Of a stretch of 64,000 nucleotides of DNA, positions 25,456-36,093 are shown one piece after another. The notes under the pieces are model-generated. The model had not been told where the DNA came from and made no database searches. It worked only from the letters and a program-made list of their open reading frames with translations. Position numbers and translations under genes: made by a program. Position 1 is the first letter of the stretch. Each line of letters begins with the position of its first letter. The stretch is from Planktothricoides raciborskii GIHE-MW2 (lineage in GTDB: Bacteria > Cyanobacteriota > Cyanobacteriia > Cyanobacteriales > Laspinemataceae), in the NCBI RefSeq assembly GCF_040564635.1, contig NZ_CP159837.1, positions 3,521,001-3,585,000 on the forward strand. The letters run 5' to 3'.

Positions 25456-26353
25456 GTAGGGGCGAAGCATTCCGGCAGATATATTATCGCTCTTAACCAG
25501 TAACTTATTCCCGGAATGCTTCGCCCTGGTATTTTATTTCAGGATAGCGGTTGGCAGCGGATGGATTGAAACCCAGAAACCGGGTTTCTTCTCCGCATTC
25601 CACAGATAACCCCTGATACCCATAACAGAAACCCGGTTTCTAGATCCCCACGGATAACCCCAGCACCCCAGAAACCGGGTTTCTTCTCCGCATCCCACAG
25701 ATAACCCCTGATACCCATAACAGAAACCCGGTTTCTAGATCCCCACGGCTAACCCCAAAACTCCAGAAACCCCAGAAACCGGGTTTCTTTATCGCATCCC
25801 ACCGATAACCCCTGATACCCACAACAGAAACCCGGTTTCTAGACCCCCACAGATAACCCCAAAACCCCAAAACCCCCAGAAACCGGGTTTCTTCTCCGCA
25901 TTCCACAGATAATCCCTGATACCCACAACAGAAACCCGGTTTCTATACCCCCACGGCTAACCCCAAAACCCCAGAAACCGGGTTTCTGCGAAAATTTTTA
26001 TTTACCCCTGTAGGGGCAAAGCATTCCGGCAGATATTTATCGCTAAAAACCAGCAACCTATTACCGGAATGCTTTGCCCTAATATTGTGCAGAGGGCGAA
26101 GCATTCCGGTAATATATCCTCTGTTGGAGCCCCAAATTATTTGCCGGAATGCTTCGCCCCTACAGAACTGCCTCTGGGCGAAGCATTCCGGTAATATATC
26201 CTCTGTTGGAGCCCCAAATTATTTGCCGGAATGCTTCGCCCCTACAGAACTGCCTCTGGGCGAAGCATTCCGGTAATATATCCTCTGTTGGAGCCCCAAA
26301 TTATTTGCCGGAATGCTTCGCCCCTACATACCCATAACAGAAACCCGGTTTCT
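25456..26353. repeat. Large mixed block of family A and B repeats
   Basis: Family A at 25456-25527; family B from 25575 to 25987 with four full units and a final half; family A from 26010 to 26327, including two nearly identical tandem copies of about 82 bp (GGGCGAAGCATTCCGGTAAT to CCCCTACAGAACTGCCTCTG); then a solitary 15-mer at 26339-26353. The block fills the entire space between the protease start and the COP23-like gene stop. Confidence 0.9.
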
Positions 26354-26354
26354 C

Positions 26355-26927
26355 TCACCAGCTTCCCGAAAAATTCACCAAGCCCTGCAAAGGAAAATAC
26401 TGGGGCAAACCATCCTCCTCTATACGTTGAGCGTCAGCCTTACCGTCGCTAAAATCAGTAATCTTCGTTATTGCCGTTCTGGGAGTTGCGGCGTTTTTCT
26501 GACTCAGGGTAAACAGTAGGTTATCATCGGTGCAGGTTGACTGCTGATTCACCACACAAACCACCTCTTGCCCGTTTACCGGTCCATAAGTTAAATTCAA
26601 ATTGGATAACTTCCCGCCATTATTCCCTACGAAAACGTTTAGCCTTCTTGTCACCTCATAACAACGGTTTTCTGGCGTCCATTTGTCCCCAAATTCCTCG
26701 CTATTCCAAGTAAACAGGGGGGTTTTGGACACCGCGTTACCCTGTTCAGCGATCGTTGCCCAACCACTGTTCCCTTGAACGCATTTAAAAGTAGTCGGTT
26801 CTTCCGGTTCCTGACTTTTTTGTCCTTCAGCGGTACTTAATGGCGCTTGATTTAAAAAAGCCCCTAAACCAAAACCAGCCAAAACCGCAACCACCAGCAG
26901 CACCAACAGTAAATATGGCAATTTCAT
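26355..26927 (-). CDS. COP23-domain secreted or membrane-anchored protein
   Basis: A 190-residue protein. An N-terminal hydrophobic segment (residues 3-27) serves as signal or anchor, followed by a Pro/Glu-rich stretch and the COP23 domain from about residue 47: TFKCVQGNSGWATIAE, CYEVTRRLNVFV, VNGQEVVC, CTDDNLLFTL. Four conserved Cys suggest disulfides. COP23 was described as a circadian-oscillating peripheral membrane protein in Cyanothece-type cyanobacteria, and its function is unknown. The stop lies one base from a family B 15-mer. Confidence 0.82.
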   Translation of the reverse strand: MKLPYLLLVLLVVAVLAGFGLGAFLNQAPLSTAEGQKSQEPEEPTTFKCVQGNSGWATIAEQGNAVSKTPLFTWNSEEFGDKWTPENRCYEVTRRLNVFVGNNGGKLSNLNLTYGPVNGQEVVCVVNQQSTCTDDNLLFTLSQKNAATPRTAITKITDFSDGKADAQRIEEDGLPQYFPLQGLVNFSGSW

Positions 26928-27070
26928 AATATTTTCAGTCCTCTAGGGTTGGTTATGTCGGTTAAAATATCGGATAACTATAGCTACAAGACATCTCTGC
27001 CAAATATCGGTTAGGTATCGGTAAGATATATAAGTAGCGCTCCTATTTTTTTATTATGCCAAAATAAAAT

Positions 27071-27112
27071 AAGCGGGCGCAAGCATTGCGTAAGCGGGCG
27101 CAAGCATTGCGT
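27071..27112. repeat. 21-bp perfect tandem duplication
   Basis: Two adjacent identical units beginning AAGCGGGCGCAAGCATTGCG, 25 bp upstream of the Ser/Thr kinase start. The unit contains the imperfect palindrome GCGCAAGCATTGCG. It could be a regulatory site duplication. Confidence 0.85.
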
Positions 27113-27136
27113 AAGCTGTAATTATTTTGTGGAATT

Positions 27137-28177
27137 ATGCCCCCAGTGCATCCCTTATATATGATAACCGGACAAATTCTTGGCGGACATTACCAAATCG
27201 AAAAATTCTTAGGCAAAGGTGGATTTGGCGAAACTTATCTAGCGCGAGATACCCATCTTCCCGATCGCCCATATCGGATTGTAAAAAAACTTAAACCCCA
27301 GTCTAACCAGCCCTTCGTATTACAAGCGGCGAAAATTTTATTTGAAAGAGAAGCGCAAGTTCTGTATAAACTCGGAGAACCTTCTGAAGTTCCTCGGCAA
27401 ATCCCCAAATTATTCGCCCACTTTGAGGAAAACCAAGAATTTTATCTAGTTCAAGAATATATTGAAGGCCATGATTTAACCGAGGAAATCCCCCCGCAAA
27501 ATAGGAACAAACTCAGTGAACCAGAAGTAACCCAACTATTACGAGAAATCCTAGAAGCCCTAGAAATTGTCCACAAACAAAACATCATTCATCGAGATAT
27601 CAAACCCGCGAATATCCGTCGCCGTAGCAGTGACGGAAAAATCGTCCTAATTGACTTTGGGGCAGTCAAACAAATTGCCACAAAACCCACCAACCAACAG
27701 GGAACAGTTACCTTTACCTTGCCCATTGGTACGCCCGGATATATGCCCGACGAACAAGAAAAAGGCTATCCCAATTTTTCCAGCGATATTCATGCAGTGG
27801 GAATGCTGGCAATTCAAGCCTTAACCGGACTACTTCCCCAACAACTACCTCGCGACCCCAACAGCTTAGAAATTATCTGGCAAAATCAAGCTTCTGTCAG
27901 TGCCGAATTAGCGGCATTTTTAAATAAAATGGTGGCCTATAATTCGGCAAAACGTTATCAAAATGCTACCGAAGCTTTGTCAGCCATGACTATCACCATT
28001 ATATCCCCACCACCGACAACTGTCAAGGTGGCAAATCCGCAAAATTTATTATTAATTTATCTGTCAGTATTTTTAACAGCAATTATTGGCATAAGTTTGG
28101 GTTTATTTATTCACTCTTCCCTGAATAATACTGCGCCAAATATCCCAGGAACTCCTCAAAAACCAGATAATTGGTAG
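27137..28177 (+). CDS. Membrane-anchored Ser/Thr protein kinase (Hanks type)
   Basis: A 346-residue kinase. It has a glycine loop LGKGGFGETYLARD (about residues 24-37), a VKKLK lysine region, the catalytic loop HRDIKPANIR (about 155-164), the metal motif LIDFGAVKQ and the activation-segment end GTPGYMPDEQ. A single TM helix (about 302-325, LLLIYLSVFLTAIIGISLG) is followed by a short extracytoplasmic tail. The catalytic loop has an R after PANI where most cyanobacterial kinases have I or M, which is minor. An alternative start at ATG 27161 gives MITGQILGGHYQI. No partner phosphatase is adjacent. Confidence 0.93.
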   Translation: MPPVHPLYMITGQILGGHYQIEKFLGKGGFGETYLARDTHLPDRPYRIVKKLKPQSNQPFVLQAAKILFEREAQVLYKLGEPSEVPRQIPKLFAHFEENQEFYLVQEYIEGHDLTEEIPPQNRNKLSEPEVTQLLREILEALEIVHKQNIIHRDIKPANIRRRSSDGKIVLIDFGAVKQIATKPTNQQGTVTFTLPIGTPGYMPDEQEKGYPNFSSDIHAVGMLAIQALTGLLPQQLPRDPNSLEIIWQNQASVSAELAAFLNKMVAYNSAKRYQNATEALSAMTITIISPPPTTVKVANPQNLLLIYLSVFLTAIIGISLGLFIHSSLNNTAPNIPGTPQKPDNW

Positions 28178-28190
28178 AAACAATAACCCC

Positions 28191-28257
28191 AGAAACCGGG
28201 TTTCTTTTTTGCATCCCACAGATCACCCCTGATACCCACAGCAGAAACCCGGTTTCT
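28191..28257. repeat. Single family B unit
   Basis: A 67-bp unit between the kinase stop and the VapC stop (convergent genes). The spacer reads TTTTGCATCCCACAGATCAC, like that at 20509. Confidence 0.88.
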
Positions 28258-28267
28258 AGAGCCCCAC

Positions 28268-28681
28268 TTAAGGCATAATCAGAGAAATCGGTTGACTGCG
28301 GAACTTCCGATAAATCAGAAAATCACTATCTAACGTCAATATCTCACTAGCGGGATTTAATTCAGCCATTCTGACTAAACAAGCATCCGCTAGAGACATG
28401 GGTACAGACTGATAGCGTTGCATCAATTCGTCAATTTCTCTGAGTTCATCCTCTAACCTAAAGGCAATTTTAATCACCCCTTTGCGGAGTAATGATAGAA
28501 TCCCTGCTTGACCACCATAGACGGTTTTTACCAAAAAACAAGACTCAGTAATCACCGCTTCACAAGTCAACAGGGGATGCTCAATCTGACTCCATTCCTG
28601 TTTCGCCCAGTTATGAAAGCGATCGTTTCGGTCAATCAGAGCAACTAACGGCCCCGCATCTAACATTACCTGACGCTTCAT
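28268..28681 (-). CDS. vapC: VapC-type PIN-domain toxin
   Basis: A 137-residue PIN-domain protein with VMLDAGPLVALID (first acidic residue Asp8), the Glu in AVITESCFLV (about residue 46), SLADACLVRMAE (Asp near 99) and LTLDSDFLIYR (Asp near 120). The full acidic set is present, so it is a plausible active RNase, unlike the truncated copy at 22109. It overlaps its antitoxin by 4 bp (ATGA). Confidence 0.92.
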   Translation of the reverse strand: MKRQVMLDAGPLVALIDRNDRFHNWAKQEWSQIEHPLLTCEAVITESCFLVKTVYGGQAGILSLLRKGVIKIAFRLEDELREIDELMQRYQSVPMSLADACLVRMAELNPASEILTLDSDFLIYRKFRSQPISLIMP

Positions 28682-28929
28682 TGTACTGGATGCCTTTTCA
28701 ATTCTTGTTTTTTCATGGATAAATCCCCCGGTCCTTCAATACATCCCACCAAATCTCCCGCAGCTTCCAATGCGGACATAGGACGACCATCAGGATGCTG
28801 AAATTTCTCCGAAGGTGCATCTTTCTGTAGCAGAAATTCAATAAAATCGAGTACCTGTTGTTGTCGTCGATCGGATAAATCTTTAACTTTGTCCAGAATT
28901 GTCTCTTCTAAAGAGATCGCCGATTTCAT
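28678..28929 (-). CDS. vapB: VapB-type antitoxin (DUF2281-like)
   Basis: An 83-residue protein: a helical N-terminus (SLEETILDKVKDLSDRRQQQ, VLDFIEFLLQKD) of DUF2281 character, then PDGRPMSALEAAGDLVGCIE, typical of antitoxins paired with PIN toxins. Start at ATG 28929 is chosen over the upstream start at 28962, because the domain begins there and a GAGGG lies upstream. Gene order antitoxin-toxin with overlap. Confidence 0.82.
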   Translation of the reverse strand: MKSAISLEETILDKVKDLSDRRQQQVLDFIEFLLQKDAPSEKFQHPDGRPMSALEAAGDLVGCIEGPGDLSMKKQELKRHPVQ

Positions 28930-28994
28930 AGTTCGTTTCCCTCTGCTTGGCAATACTCTCACTATATCTCACCTTCCAATTCCGAGAAAACCCC

Positions 28995-29711
28995 AGAAAC
29001 CGGGTTTCTTCTCCGCATTCCACCGATAACTTCTAATATTCACAACAGAAACCCGGTTTCTATACCCCCACGTTTACCCCTGTAGGGGCGAAGCATTCCG
29101 GCAGATATTTGTCGCTAAAAACCAGTAACTTATTACCGGAATGCTTCGCCCTTTGCGTGGTAAATGGGCGAAGCATTCCGGTAATATATCTTCTGTTTCA
29201 GCCCAAAATTATCTGCCGGAATGCTTCGCCCCTACAGAACTGCCTCTGGACCCGCGCATTCCGGTAATATATCCTCTGTTGGAGCCCAAAATTATTCGCC
29301 GCAATTATACAGAGGGCGAAGCATTCCGGTAATATATCTTCTGTTTCAGCCCAAAATTATTCGCCGGAATTATACAGAGGGCGAAGCATTCCGGTAATAT
29401 ATCTTCTGTTTCAGCCAAAAATTATTCGCCGGAATTATACAGAGGGCGAAGCATTCCGGTAATATATCTTCTGTTTCAGCCCAAAATTATCTGCCGGAAT
29501 GCTTCGCCCCTACGAATCTACTATTTTATTTTGGGAACCCCAGAAACCGGGTTTCTTCTCCGCATTCCACAGATAAACCCTGATACCCACAACAGAAACC
29601 CGGTTTCTATACCCCCACCATCAACCCCAGAACCCCAGAACCCCAGAAACCGGGTTTCTTTTCCGCATTCCACAGATAACTCCTGATACCCAAAACAGAA
29701 ACCCGGTTTCT
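28995..29711. repeat. Mixed block: family B, family A, family B
   Basis: One family B unit at 28995-29061; a family A cluster at 29082-29513 with six or so hairpins sharing degenerate arms (GGAATTATACAGAGGGCGAA); then two family B units at 29542-29711. The A-to-B junction ACGAATCTACTATTTTATTT matches that at 21876-21900, showing block duplication. Confidence 0.9.
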
Positions 29712-29737
29712 CGACCCCCACCATCAACCCCAGACAA

Positions 29738-30067
29738 TTAGCGATCGCCTGCCAAAACTTGATATTGCTGTTCAATTAATTGACAAAGTAACTCCAAAGG
29801 ATTCTCTATATCATCAGGGAACCGAGAATTATCCTCCAGGGGTTCTGCCACTTCCATCCAATCAGTATCTTTACTTAATGCTTCCCCCAGATTATGTTTA
29901 GAACACCATTTACCAATAGTGTGGGCAATGGGAAAAATTTCATCATCATTCAATTCTGCTAAATCTTGTTTTAAATTCGGTAAATCTTGCCATGAAGTTG
30001 GTAAAAACATGGCCGGTTTTTCTTGCAGCCATTTCATAAACACCAAAATCATTAAAATCGGTTCCAT
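29738..30067 (-). CDS. Hypothetical protein, 109 residues
   Basis: A small acidic protein (WQDLPNLKQDLAELNDDEIF, PENPLELL-like end) with a hydrophobic N-terminus and no signal motif I trust. No family recognised. The mid region SWQDLP...ALSKDTDW looks like a cyanobacterial conserved hypothetical. It starts on the minus strand upstream of a repeat block and ends 27 bp from it. An internal start at Met11 or Met20 is possible. Confidence 0.6.
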   Translation of the reverse strand: MEPILMILVFMKWLQEKPAMFLPTSWQDLPNLKQDLAELNDDEIFPIAHTIGKWCSKHNLGEALSKDTDWMEVAEPLEDNSRFPDDIENPLELLCQLIEQQYQVLAGDR

Positions 30068-30225
30068 AAAATAAGCTAATCCTGGGAATATTTTGAATCC
30101 GCCAATTCAGTAAAAAGCGATCGCCATTCCTGAATCAGAAAAGCGATCGCCAAAAAATCAACCAAGAGTAGAAATGTTAAGAATCGTTTTCCAACCGGGA
30201 AAATCGCCGCTAAATTTGAGCGAAA

Positions 30226-30351
30226 TTACATGGGATGGAACAGTAAGTCTGGGAAAAAGCGGTTAAATTCAATTAAAATTCCCGCAGTAATAAACATCCA
30301 AATGGCTAACACAACTGGAGCCGTAGACAGATACTTGAGCAAATCTTGCAT
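30226..30351 (-). CDS. psaJ: Photosystem I reaction centre subunit IX (PsaJ)
   Basis: A 41-residue single-span membrane protein: [20 protein letters not shown] at the start, then a hydrophobic helix and [14 protein letters not shown] at the end, which is diagnostic for PsaJ. GGAG lies 9 nt upstream of the ATG at 30351. It follows psaF by 96 bp on the same strand, the standard psaFJ operon. PsaJ stabilises PsaF at the periphery of photosystem I. Confidence 0.97.
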   Translation of the reverse strand: MQDLLKYLSTAPVVLAIWMFITAGILIEFNRFFPDLLFHPM

Positions 30352-30447
30352 GAGGGCTTCTCCAAATTTTAGAGTGGATTTGTTAAATCATAGCTGAGTC
30401 ATTGACGAATTAATGAAATTTGCGTTTCGGACCATCATCTAATGGGA

Positions 30448-30927
30448 TTAACGGGGGGAAACAGTAATCTCATTATCTTTGGCAAACATGGCGCCACTGG
30501 TCATTTCGCCTAAAGCGGCAACGGGCCAAGCGGCGGCACCGAGAGAGCATTTAATCGCCAAAGGAATATCGATAATGATTTCTTTTTCCTCGGCATTGCC
30601 TTCTTTTTTGATCGCTTGGAGATAAGAACGACCAGCCCAACCAATGTAACCAGCGATATAGAGAAATAGAATGCTAGGAATCAGAAATTCACCAGCATGA
30701 GCTAAATTTCCATCCACAATTAAGTGAGGTAAACCCTCTTCGCCACACAACAGTGAAGAATATTGTTCAAAGCGTGCTTTGGCTTGTTCAGTGGTGGCAC
30801 TTTTCGCCCGTTGGATAAATGCAGCATTGTCAGCACAGGGGGTCAGATTAGCATAATCCGCCGAAGCAATGGGAGCGAAACTAAACCAGAGGCAAACCGC
30901 CAAGATGAGCGCTAAGAATTTTCTCAT
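30448..30927 (-). CDS. psaF: Photosystem I subunit III (PsaF)
   Basis: A 159-residue protein with a lumenal signal peptide cleaved after ASA (residue 23). The mature part starts [12 protein letters not shown] lumenal helical region with two Cys follows (Cys in TPCAD and SSLLCGEEG), then [20 protein letters not shown] and a TM helix ([18 protein letters not shown]). It docks the PSI complex electron donors in plants; in cyanobacteria it is structural. The divergent neighbour is tsaD, as in Synechocystis-type genomes. Confidence 0.98.
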   Translation of the reverse strand: MRKFLALILAVCLWFSFAPIASADYANLTPCADNAAFIQRAKSATTEQAKARFEQYSSLLCGEEGLPHLIVDGNLAHAGEFLIPSILFLYIAGYIGWAGRSYLQAIKKEGNAEEKEIIIDIPLAIKCSLGAAAWPVAALGEMTSGAMFAKDNEITVSPR

Positions 30928-31096
30928 TGAGATTGTTACCTTTTGTTACGGAATGATAAGTTGTGTTACAAAATGTGCAGACTTACTGAAATCAGCGTTA
31001 TTCCCACAACTGGAAACTGATTGTACCCTGCACTGTTAACCCATTAAAATTTAAGCTACTACAAATGGGCAACATATCAAGCCAAATTAGCAGATA

Positions 31097-32143
31097 ATGG
31101 CACAAGTTTTAGCAATCGAAACAAGTTGTGATGAAACTTCCGTGGCAATTGTTAAGAATTGTCAAGTTTTAAGTAATGTCGTCACATCTCAAATTTCTCA
31201 GCATCAAGTCTATGGTGGAGTGGTGCCAGAGGTGGCATCCCGATGCCATTTAGAGACGGTGAATCAGGCGATCGCCCAAGCATTCCGCGATGCCCAAACC
31301 GACTGGGGGGCGATCGACGGCATTGCCGCCACCTGTACACCAGGTCTGGTGGGGGCGTTATTGGTGGGGTTAACTGCCGGAAAAACCCTGGCGATCGTAC
31401 ACAGTAAGCCATTTTTAGGCATTCACCACCTCGAAGGGCATATTCACGCCTCCTACCTCGCCGAACCGGAGTTACAGCCCCCATTTCTCTGTCTGTTGGT
31501 TTCTGGGGGTCACACCAGCCTAATTTATGTGAAAGATTGTGGGACTTATCAAAGCCTGGGGCAAACTCGTGATGATGCCGCCGGAGAAGCCTTTGATAAA
31601 GTCGCCAGATTATTAAATTTGGGCTACCCAGGGGGGCCGGCGATCGACAAAATCGCCCGATCCGGCAATCCCAAGGCGTTTGCTTTACCAGAAGGAAAAA
31701 TATCTTTGCCAGAAGGGGGATATCATCCTTATGATTCCAGTTTTAGCGGCTTAAAAACCGCTGTGATGCGATTGGTGGAAAAATTACACGCAGAACCGGG
31801 GGAAATGCCGATCGCCGATTTAGCGGCCAGTTTTCAAGCTACGGTAGCCAAATCTTTGACTAAACGGGCGATCGCCTGTGCCACAGATTACGGACTGGAT
31901 ACCATTGTGGTCGGCGGAGGCGTCGCCGCCAACAGTAGCTTACGCAGTCACTTACAAACCGCAGCGATCGCCCATAATTTGCGGGTAATTTTTCCCCCAT
32001 TGAAATACTGCACCGACAACGCGGCGATGATTGGTTGTGCGGCAGCAGCCCACCTAAACCGGGGTCATCATTCCCCCTTAACCCTGGGGGCAAAATCCCG
32101 GATGGCGATCGCGGACGTAATGAATCTTTACCAAAACCACTAA
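31097..32143 (+). CDS. tsaD: tRNA N6-adenosine threonylcarbamoyltransferase TsaD
   Basis: A 348-residue protein that transfers threonylcarbamoyl to A37 of ANN-decoding tRNAs together with TsaB/TsaE. It has an ASKHA-type nucleotide fold: [15 protein letters not shown] at residues 4-18, metal-binding HHLEGHIHA (His pair), [29 protein letters not shown] and the [11 protein letters not shown] loop. The length is typical. It is divergent from psaF with about 170 bp between starts, so this space must hold both promoters. Confidence 0.98.
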   Translation: MAQVLAIETSCDETSVAIVKNCQVLSNVVTSQISQHQVYGGVVPEVASRCHLETVNQAIAQAFRDAQTDWGAIDGIAATCTPGLVGALLVGLTAGKTLAIVHSKPFLGIHHLEGHIHASYLAEPELQPPFLCLLVSGGHTSLIYVKDCGTYQSLGQTRDDAAGEAFDKVARLLNLGYPGGPAIDKIARSGNPKAFALPEGKISLPEGGYHPYDSSFSGLKTAVMRLVEKLHAEPGEMPIADLAASFQATVAKSLTKRAIACATDYGLDTIVVGGGVAANSSLRSHLQTAAIAHNLRVIFPPLKYCTDNAAMIGCAAAAHLNRGHHSPLTLGAKSRMAIADVMNLYQNH

Positions 32144-32156
32144 CCTTCCCTCAAAT

Positions 32157-32222
32157 AGAAACCGGGTTTCTTTCCTGCATGAAACCGTTAACTCTGTTGC
32201 TTACAACAGAAACCCGGTTTCT
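32157..32222. repeat. Family B unit, GTTAACTCTGTT subfamily
   Basis: Paired 15-mers enclose a different spacer (CATGAAACCGTTAACTCTGT) from the main family. A related degenerate unit lies at 41110-41174. It sits between convergent tsaD and the hydrolase. Confidence 0.85.
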
Positions 32223-32237
32223 GCCAAGAACCCAATC

Positions 32238-33095
32238 CTACAAATGCGTTTTCAGGCGATCGCGAATTTGGTCAGCCACAAAATCCGGCTGTTCCACCAT
32301 AGACAAATGACCGCAATTGGGAATAGAAATCACATTCTCGTGACAGCCGCCGAACAGATAGTGAAAACTGGCCAAATGTCTCACATATCGGGGTTCCATC
32401 ACTTGATCTTGGTCGCCCGCCAAAAAATAAACCGGCTGCTTTAGCTGGGAAACTAACTGGGGGAGTCGATGGACTTCCGCCTCCGTAGTGGAATCGAGCA
32501 AAGTACCCCTCGCGGCATCCGAGTCAGCACTGACAAAATCAATCAGTCTTTGCCGTCCCCAGCAACGTTCCACTGGACGGGCCACACTGTCCCGGCTAAA
32601 CAACCAATCCAGCCAGGGTAAATAGCACAACCAACGGGGGCGCAGTTTCACCAACTGCTCCCCGACGGAACGAAACCGTTCAAACTCTTCTTTGATATAA
32701 ATTCCCCCACCAGAATTAATGCAAATGATACCTTTCACCTGTTCGGGCAAACTTACCCCAGTCCAGAGAGCGATCGTGCCCCCCAAAGAGTGACCAATTA
32801 ACCACGCATGACCAATCCCCAACTTATCCAACAAAATGCCCAAATCTTTGGCATAAGCAGCAGGAGTATAGTCACGATGAAATTCCGTTGGCGAGTCCCC
32901 AGGGGGTTGAGAATCACCAAATCCGCGTAAATCATACGCCAGACATTGATACTCAGGAGAAAGGCGAGAAATCAAGGGTTGCCAATATTGACGGCTGAGA
33001 AGCCAGCCGTGGATAAACACCAAAACAACGGGAGAATCGGTGGGAGCGGTTAAATCGTAAGCGTGACCAACCCCGAGAATATCAATCATAGCCAT
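32238..33095 (-). CDS. Alpha/beta-hydrolase
   Basis: A 285-residue alpha/beta-hydrolase fold protein. It has oxyanion-hole region VFIHGWLLSRQYW, the nucleophile elbow WLIGHSLGGTIAL (Ser about residue 103), acid in AGDQDQVMEP and His in IPNCGHLSMVEQP near the C-terminus. A cap domain lies between strands 6 and 7. The substrate is not predictable. It is a typical lipase/epoxide-hydrolase-like cyanobacterial member, cytoplasmic by lack of signal. Confidence 0.9.
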   Translation of the reverse strand: MAMIDILGVGHAYDLTAPTDSPVVLVFIHGWLLSRQYWQPLISRLSPEYQCLAYDLRGFGDSQPPGDSPTEFHRDYTPAAYAKDLGILLDKLGIGHAWLIGHSLGGTIALWTGVSLPEQVKGIICINSGGGIYIKEEFERFRSVGEQLVKLRPRWLCYLPWLDWLFSRDSVARPVERCWGRQRLIDFVSADSDAARGTLLDSTTEAEVHRLPQLVSQLKQPVYFLAGDQDQVMEPRYVRHLASFHYLFGGCHENVISIPNCGHLSMVEQPDFVADQIRDRLKTHL

Positions 33096-33137
33096 AATCT
33101 TATTTTATCCTGAACGGTTCTCAGATTGGTCAATTTA

Positions 33138-33232
33138 TGGTTATTTGTTGTTTGTTGTTTGTTATTTGTTGTTTGTTATTTGTTAGTTTTGCTCTAAACC
33201 AAATAACGAATAACAGATAACATATAACATAT
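33138..33232. repeat. Family C repeat with inverted arm
   Basis: TTATTTGTTGTTTGTTGTTT units on the left, then AACGAATAACAGATAACATA units on the right, forming an AT-rich imperfect hairpin between the hydrolase start and the ACT-protein stop. Confidence 0.65.
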
Positions 33233-33246
33233 AATTATATTATACA

Positions 33247-33972
33247 TTAAAATCGTCTCCCTAAAAGGCGATCGCGCACCCCTTCGGCAATTTTTTGTCC
33301 CAGATAATCGGGAATCAAACTTTCATTCGGGCCGAGGAGGTAGAGAATCAAACGGGTGCGCCCTCTCCAGAAAAACAAATTCACATTCACCACCAGTAAA
33401 TCTTCCTGCCAAATGGCATACATCACCTTATAAAACAAACCGGGCTGGTTTTCCGCCTCAATCAAAAGCGCCGGTAGATGGAACACCTGATCCACATAAA
33501 ACTCTGTCACCACATCCTTCAAACCCGCGTCTAGATTAAACTCCACTGCCAGCATTTCTTCAACTTCAAAATAACCCGCTAAAGCTTCTCGAATAGCGCG
33601 AGCGACATTTTCTGAAGTTTGTTCCTTCAAAGGCTTGCCTCCACGGGACAAGACCATATTGATAAACACCAGCATCGGCGGATAAATTTGGCCATGCAAA
33701 CTCAGATTATGAATCGTTAACCCGTATGCTGCCAGCACGCCAAAAATATCACTCAGGAGAAAAGACTGATTGCGATAAGCAAAATACAAGACCGTCTTGT
33801 TACCTTCCGGTCTGAGGTCAATGACTGCTTGCCTAGTTTTGTAAAGTTGGTAAGCCAGCTTCAGATTTTGAAGTTGGGTTTCATTATTCACAAATTGTTC
33901 GTAAAACTGGGGAAACGCTCGGTTAAAGCGCTTCAGAAGTTCCAGTGTCGAGGATTTTAAACCCGTTGCCAT
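33247..33972 (-). CDS. ACT-domain protein (GlnD-C-terminal-like), unknown role
   Basis: A 241-residue protein. The N-terminal helical part has FNRAFPQFYEQFV. A first ACT-like unit (about residues 60-130) contains TVLYFAYRNQSFLLSDIFGV and LTIHNLSLHGQIYP. A second (about 165-240) contains ALLIEAENQPGLFYKVMYAI and VVNVNLFFWRGRTRLILYLL. The pattern resembles tandem ACT modules of GlnD-like regulators but without catalytic domains, so a ligand-sensing role is inferred. It is conserved in cyanobacteria as an uncharacterised protein. Confidence 0.72.
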   Translation of the reverse strand: MATGLKSSTLELLKRFNRAFPQFYEQFVNNETQLQNLKLAYQLYKTRQAVIDLRPEGNKTVLYFAYRNQSFLLSDIFGVLAAYGLTIHNLSLHGQIYPPMLVFINMVLSRGGKPLKEQTSENVARAIREALAGYFEVEEMLAVEFNLDAGLKDVVTEFYVDQVFHLPALLIEAENQPGLFYKVMYAIWQEDLLVVNVNLFFWRGRTRLILYLLGPNESLIPDYLGQKIAEGVRDRLLGRRF

Positions 33973-35233
<1,261 letters not shown>

Positions 35234-35596
35234 CCTCAGTTTTCGACCCAACAATCAATTAGGAGGAATTGTAGGAGAAATTGATTTTTATCCCCTAGTC
35301 ATTCCTGATGAATCTTCCATGAAAACCGCTCCAACAATCTCAGTGTATTATCTAGTAAAATCACTTTTTAATTGGGTCGGGTTCAAGAGCGGTTTTTGCT
35401 AGATTCTCTCTCAAATTCCTTCATTCAGATGGGTGTCAGAAAAATTAGAGGCTATAATTAGAGGCTATAATTAGAGGCTATATTTTCCTGTTACAGCAGG
35501 TTCCTCTGTTATGGAGTGTAGTCTAATTCTCAAAAAGCCCACAAACGGTTCCAATAGTGCCAGATCCGAAGTTCCAAGGACGCGAAGCGCTGTAGG
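35234..35596. other. Intergenic region with an inverted repeat and small tandem repeats
   Basis: AAAACCGCTC at 35322-35331 pairs perfectly with GAGCGGTTTT at 35387-35396, followed by TGCT, across a 55-nt loop. Just after it AGAGGCTATAATT is repeated about three times (about 35447-35484). The DUF2103 gene ends at 35597 on the opposite strand. No gene is seen. Confidence 0.55.
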
Positions 35597-35893
35597 TTAT
35601 TTAAGGGTGAGAGAAGCCGCGATCGCCGATTCTAATTCTGTTTGACTTAACTCAGTAATAATAAAAACTTCTTGCACGGTTTTTCCTTGCCGAGCAATCA
35701 CTTTAAACCCACCGCGAATCGGCACGGAAATTTTTAATGTCATCTTCGGACAATGACCTTTGGCTCGACCAATCACTCCGGGAGTAATGGTATTTACCCC
35801 TTCGTAAAGAGCCAATTTTTCTAGAATGGCAATCAACCCGGGTATGTGGGTTGAGTGATTAAAAACGATCCGACCACCAGAGGGCTTGCCCAT
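35597..35893 (-). CDS. DUF2103 predicted metal-binding protein
   Basis: A 98-residue protein with the DUF2103 pattern: RIVFNHSTHIPGLIAILEKL, TITPGVIGRAKGHCPKMTLK and a C-terminal VIARQGKTVQEVFIIT. Conserved His and Cys residues (HSTH, GHC) are the basis for the family's metal-binding label; no biochemical role is known to me. It is a stand-alone gene. Confidence 0.85.
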   Translation of the reverse strand: MGKPSGGRIVFNHSTHIPGLIAILEKLALYEGVNTITPGVIGRAKGHCPKMTLKISVPIRGGFKVIARQGKTVQEVFIITELSQTELESAIAASLTLK

Positions 35894-36007
35894 AGATTTT
35901 TCCCAAATTCACCAGTAATTTAATTTATGGAATGGGGGCTACCATTGGCGACAAAAAAACCGCACCTTTTTGGTGGCGATCGCCCCGTTTTCTGTCCTGA
36001 TTTATCT

Positions 36008-36085
36008 AACTATATCTAGGTATATCTAGGTATATCTATGTATATCTAGGTATATCTAGCCATGTCTAACTATATTTAACTATAT
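36008..36085. repeat. 10-bp microsatellite TATATCTAGG
   Basis: CTATATCTAGGTATATCTAG continues for about six imperfect units, then decays into TAACTATATTTAACTATATT. It lies directly downstream of the clpS stop. Confidence 0.8.
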
Positions 36086-36093
36086 TTGTGTAA

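Noticed and set aside
29521-29775. Minus-strand frame reading KKPGFW/ETGFLLWVSG repeats (and similar frames in other blocks)
   Set aside because: The peptide is a direct translation of family B repeats and recurs at every block.
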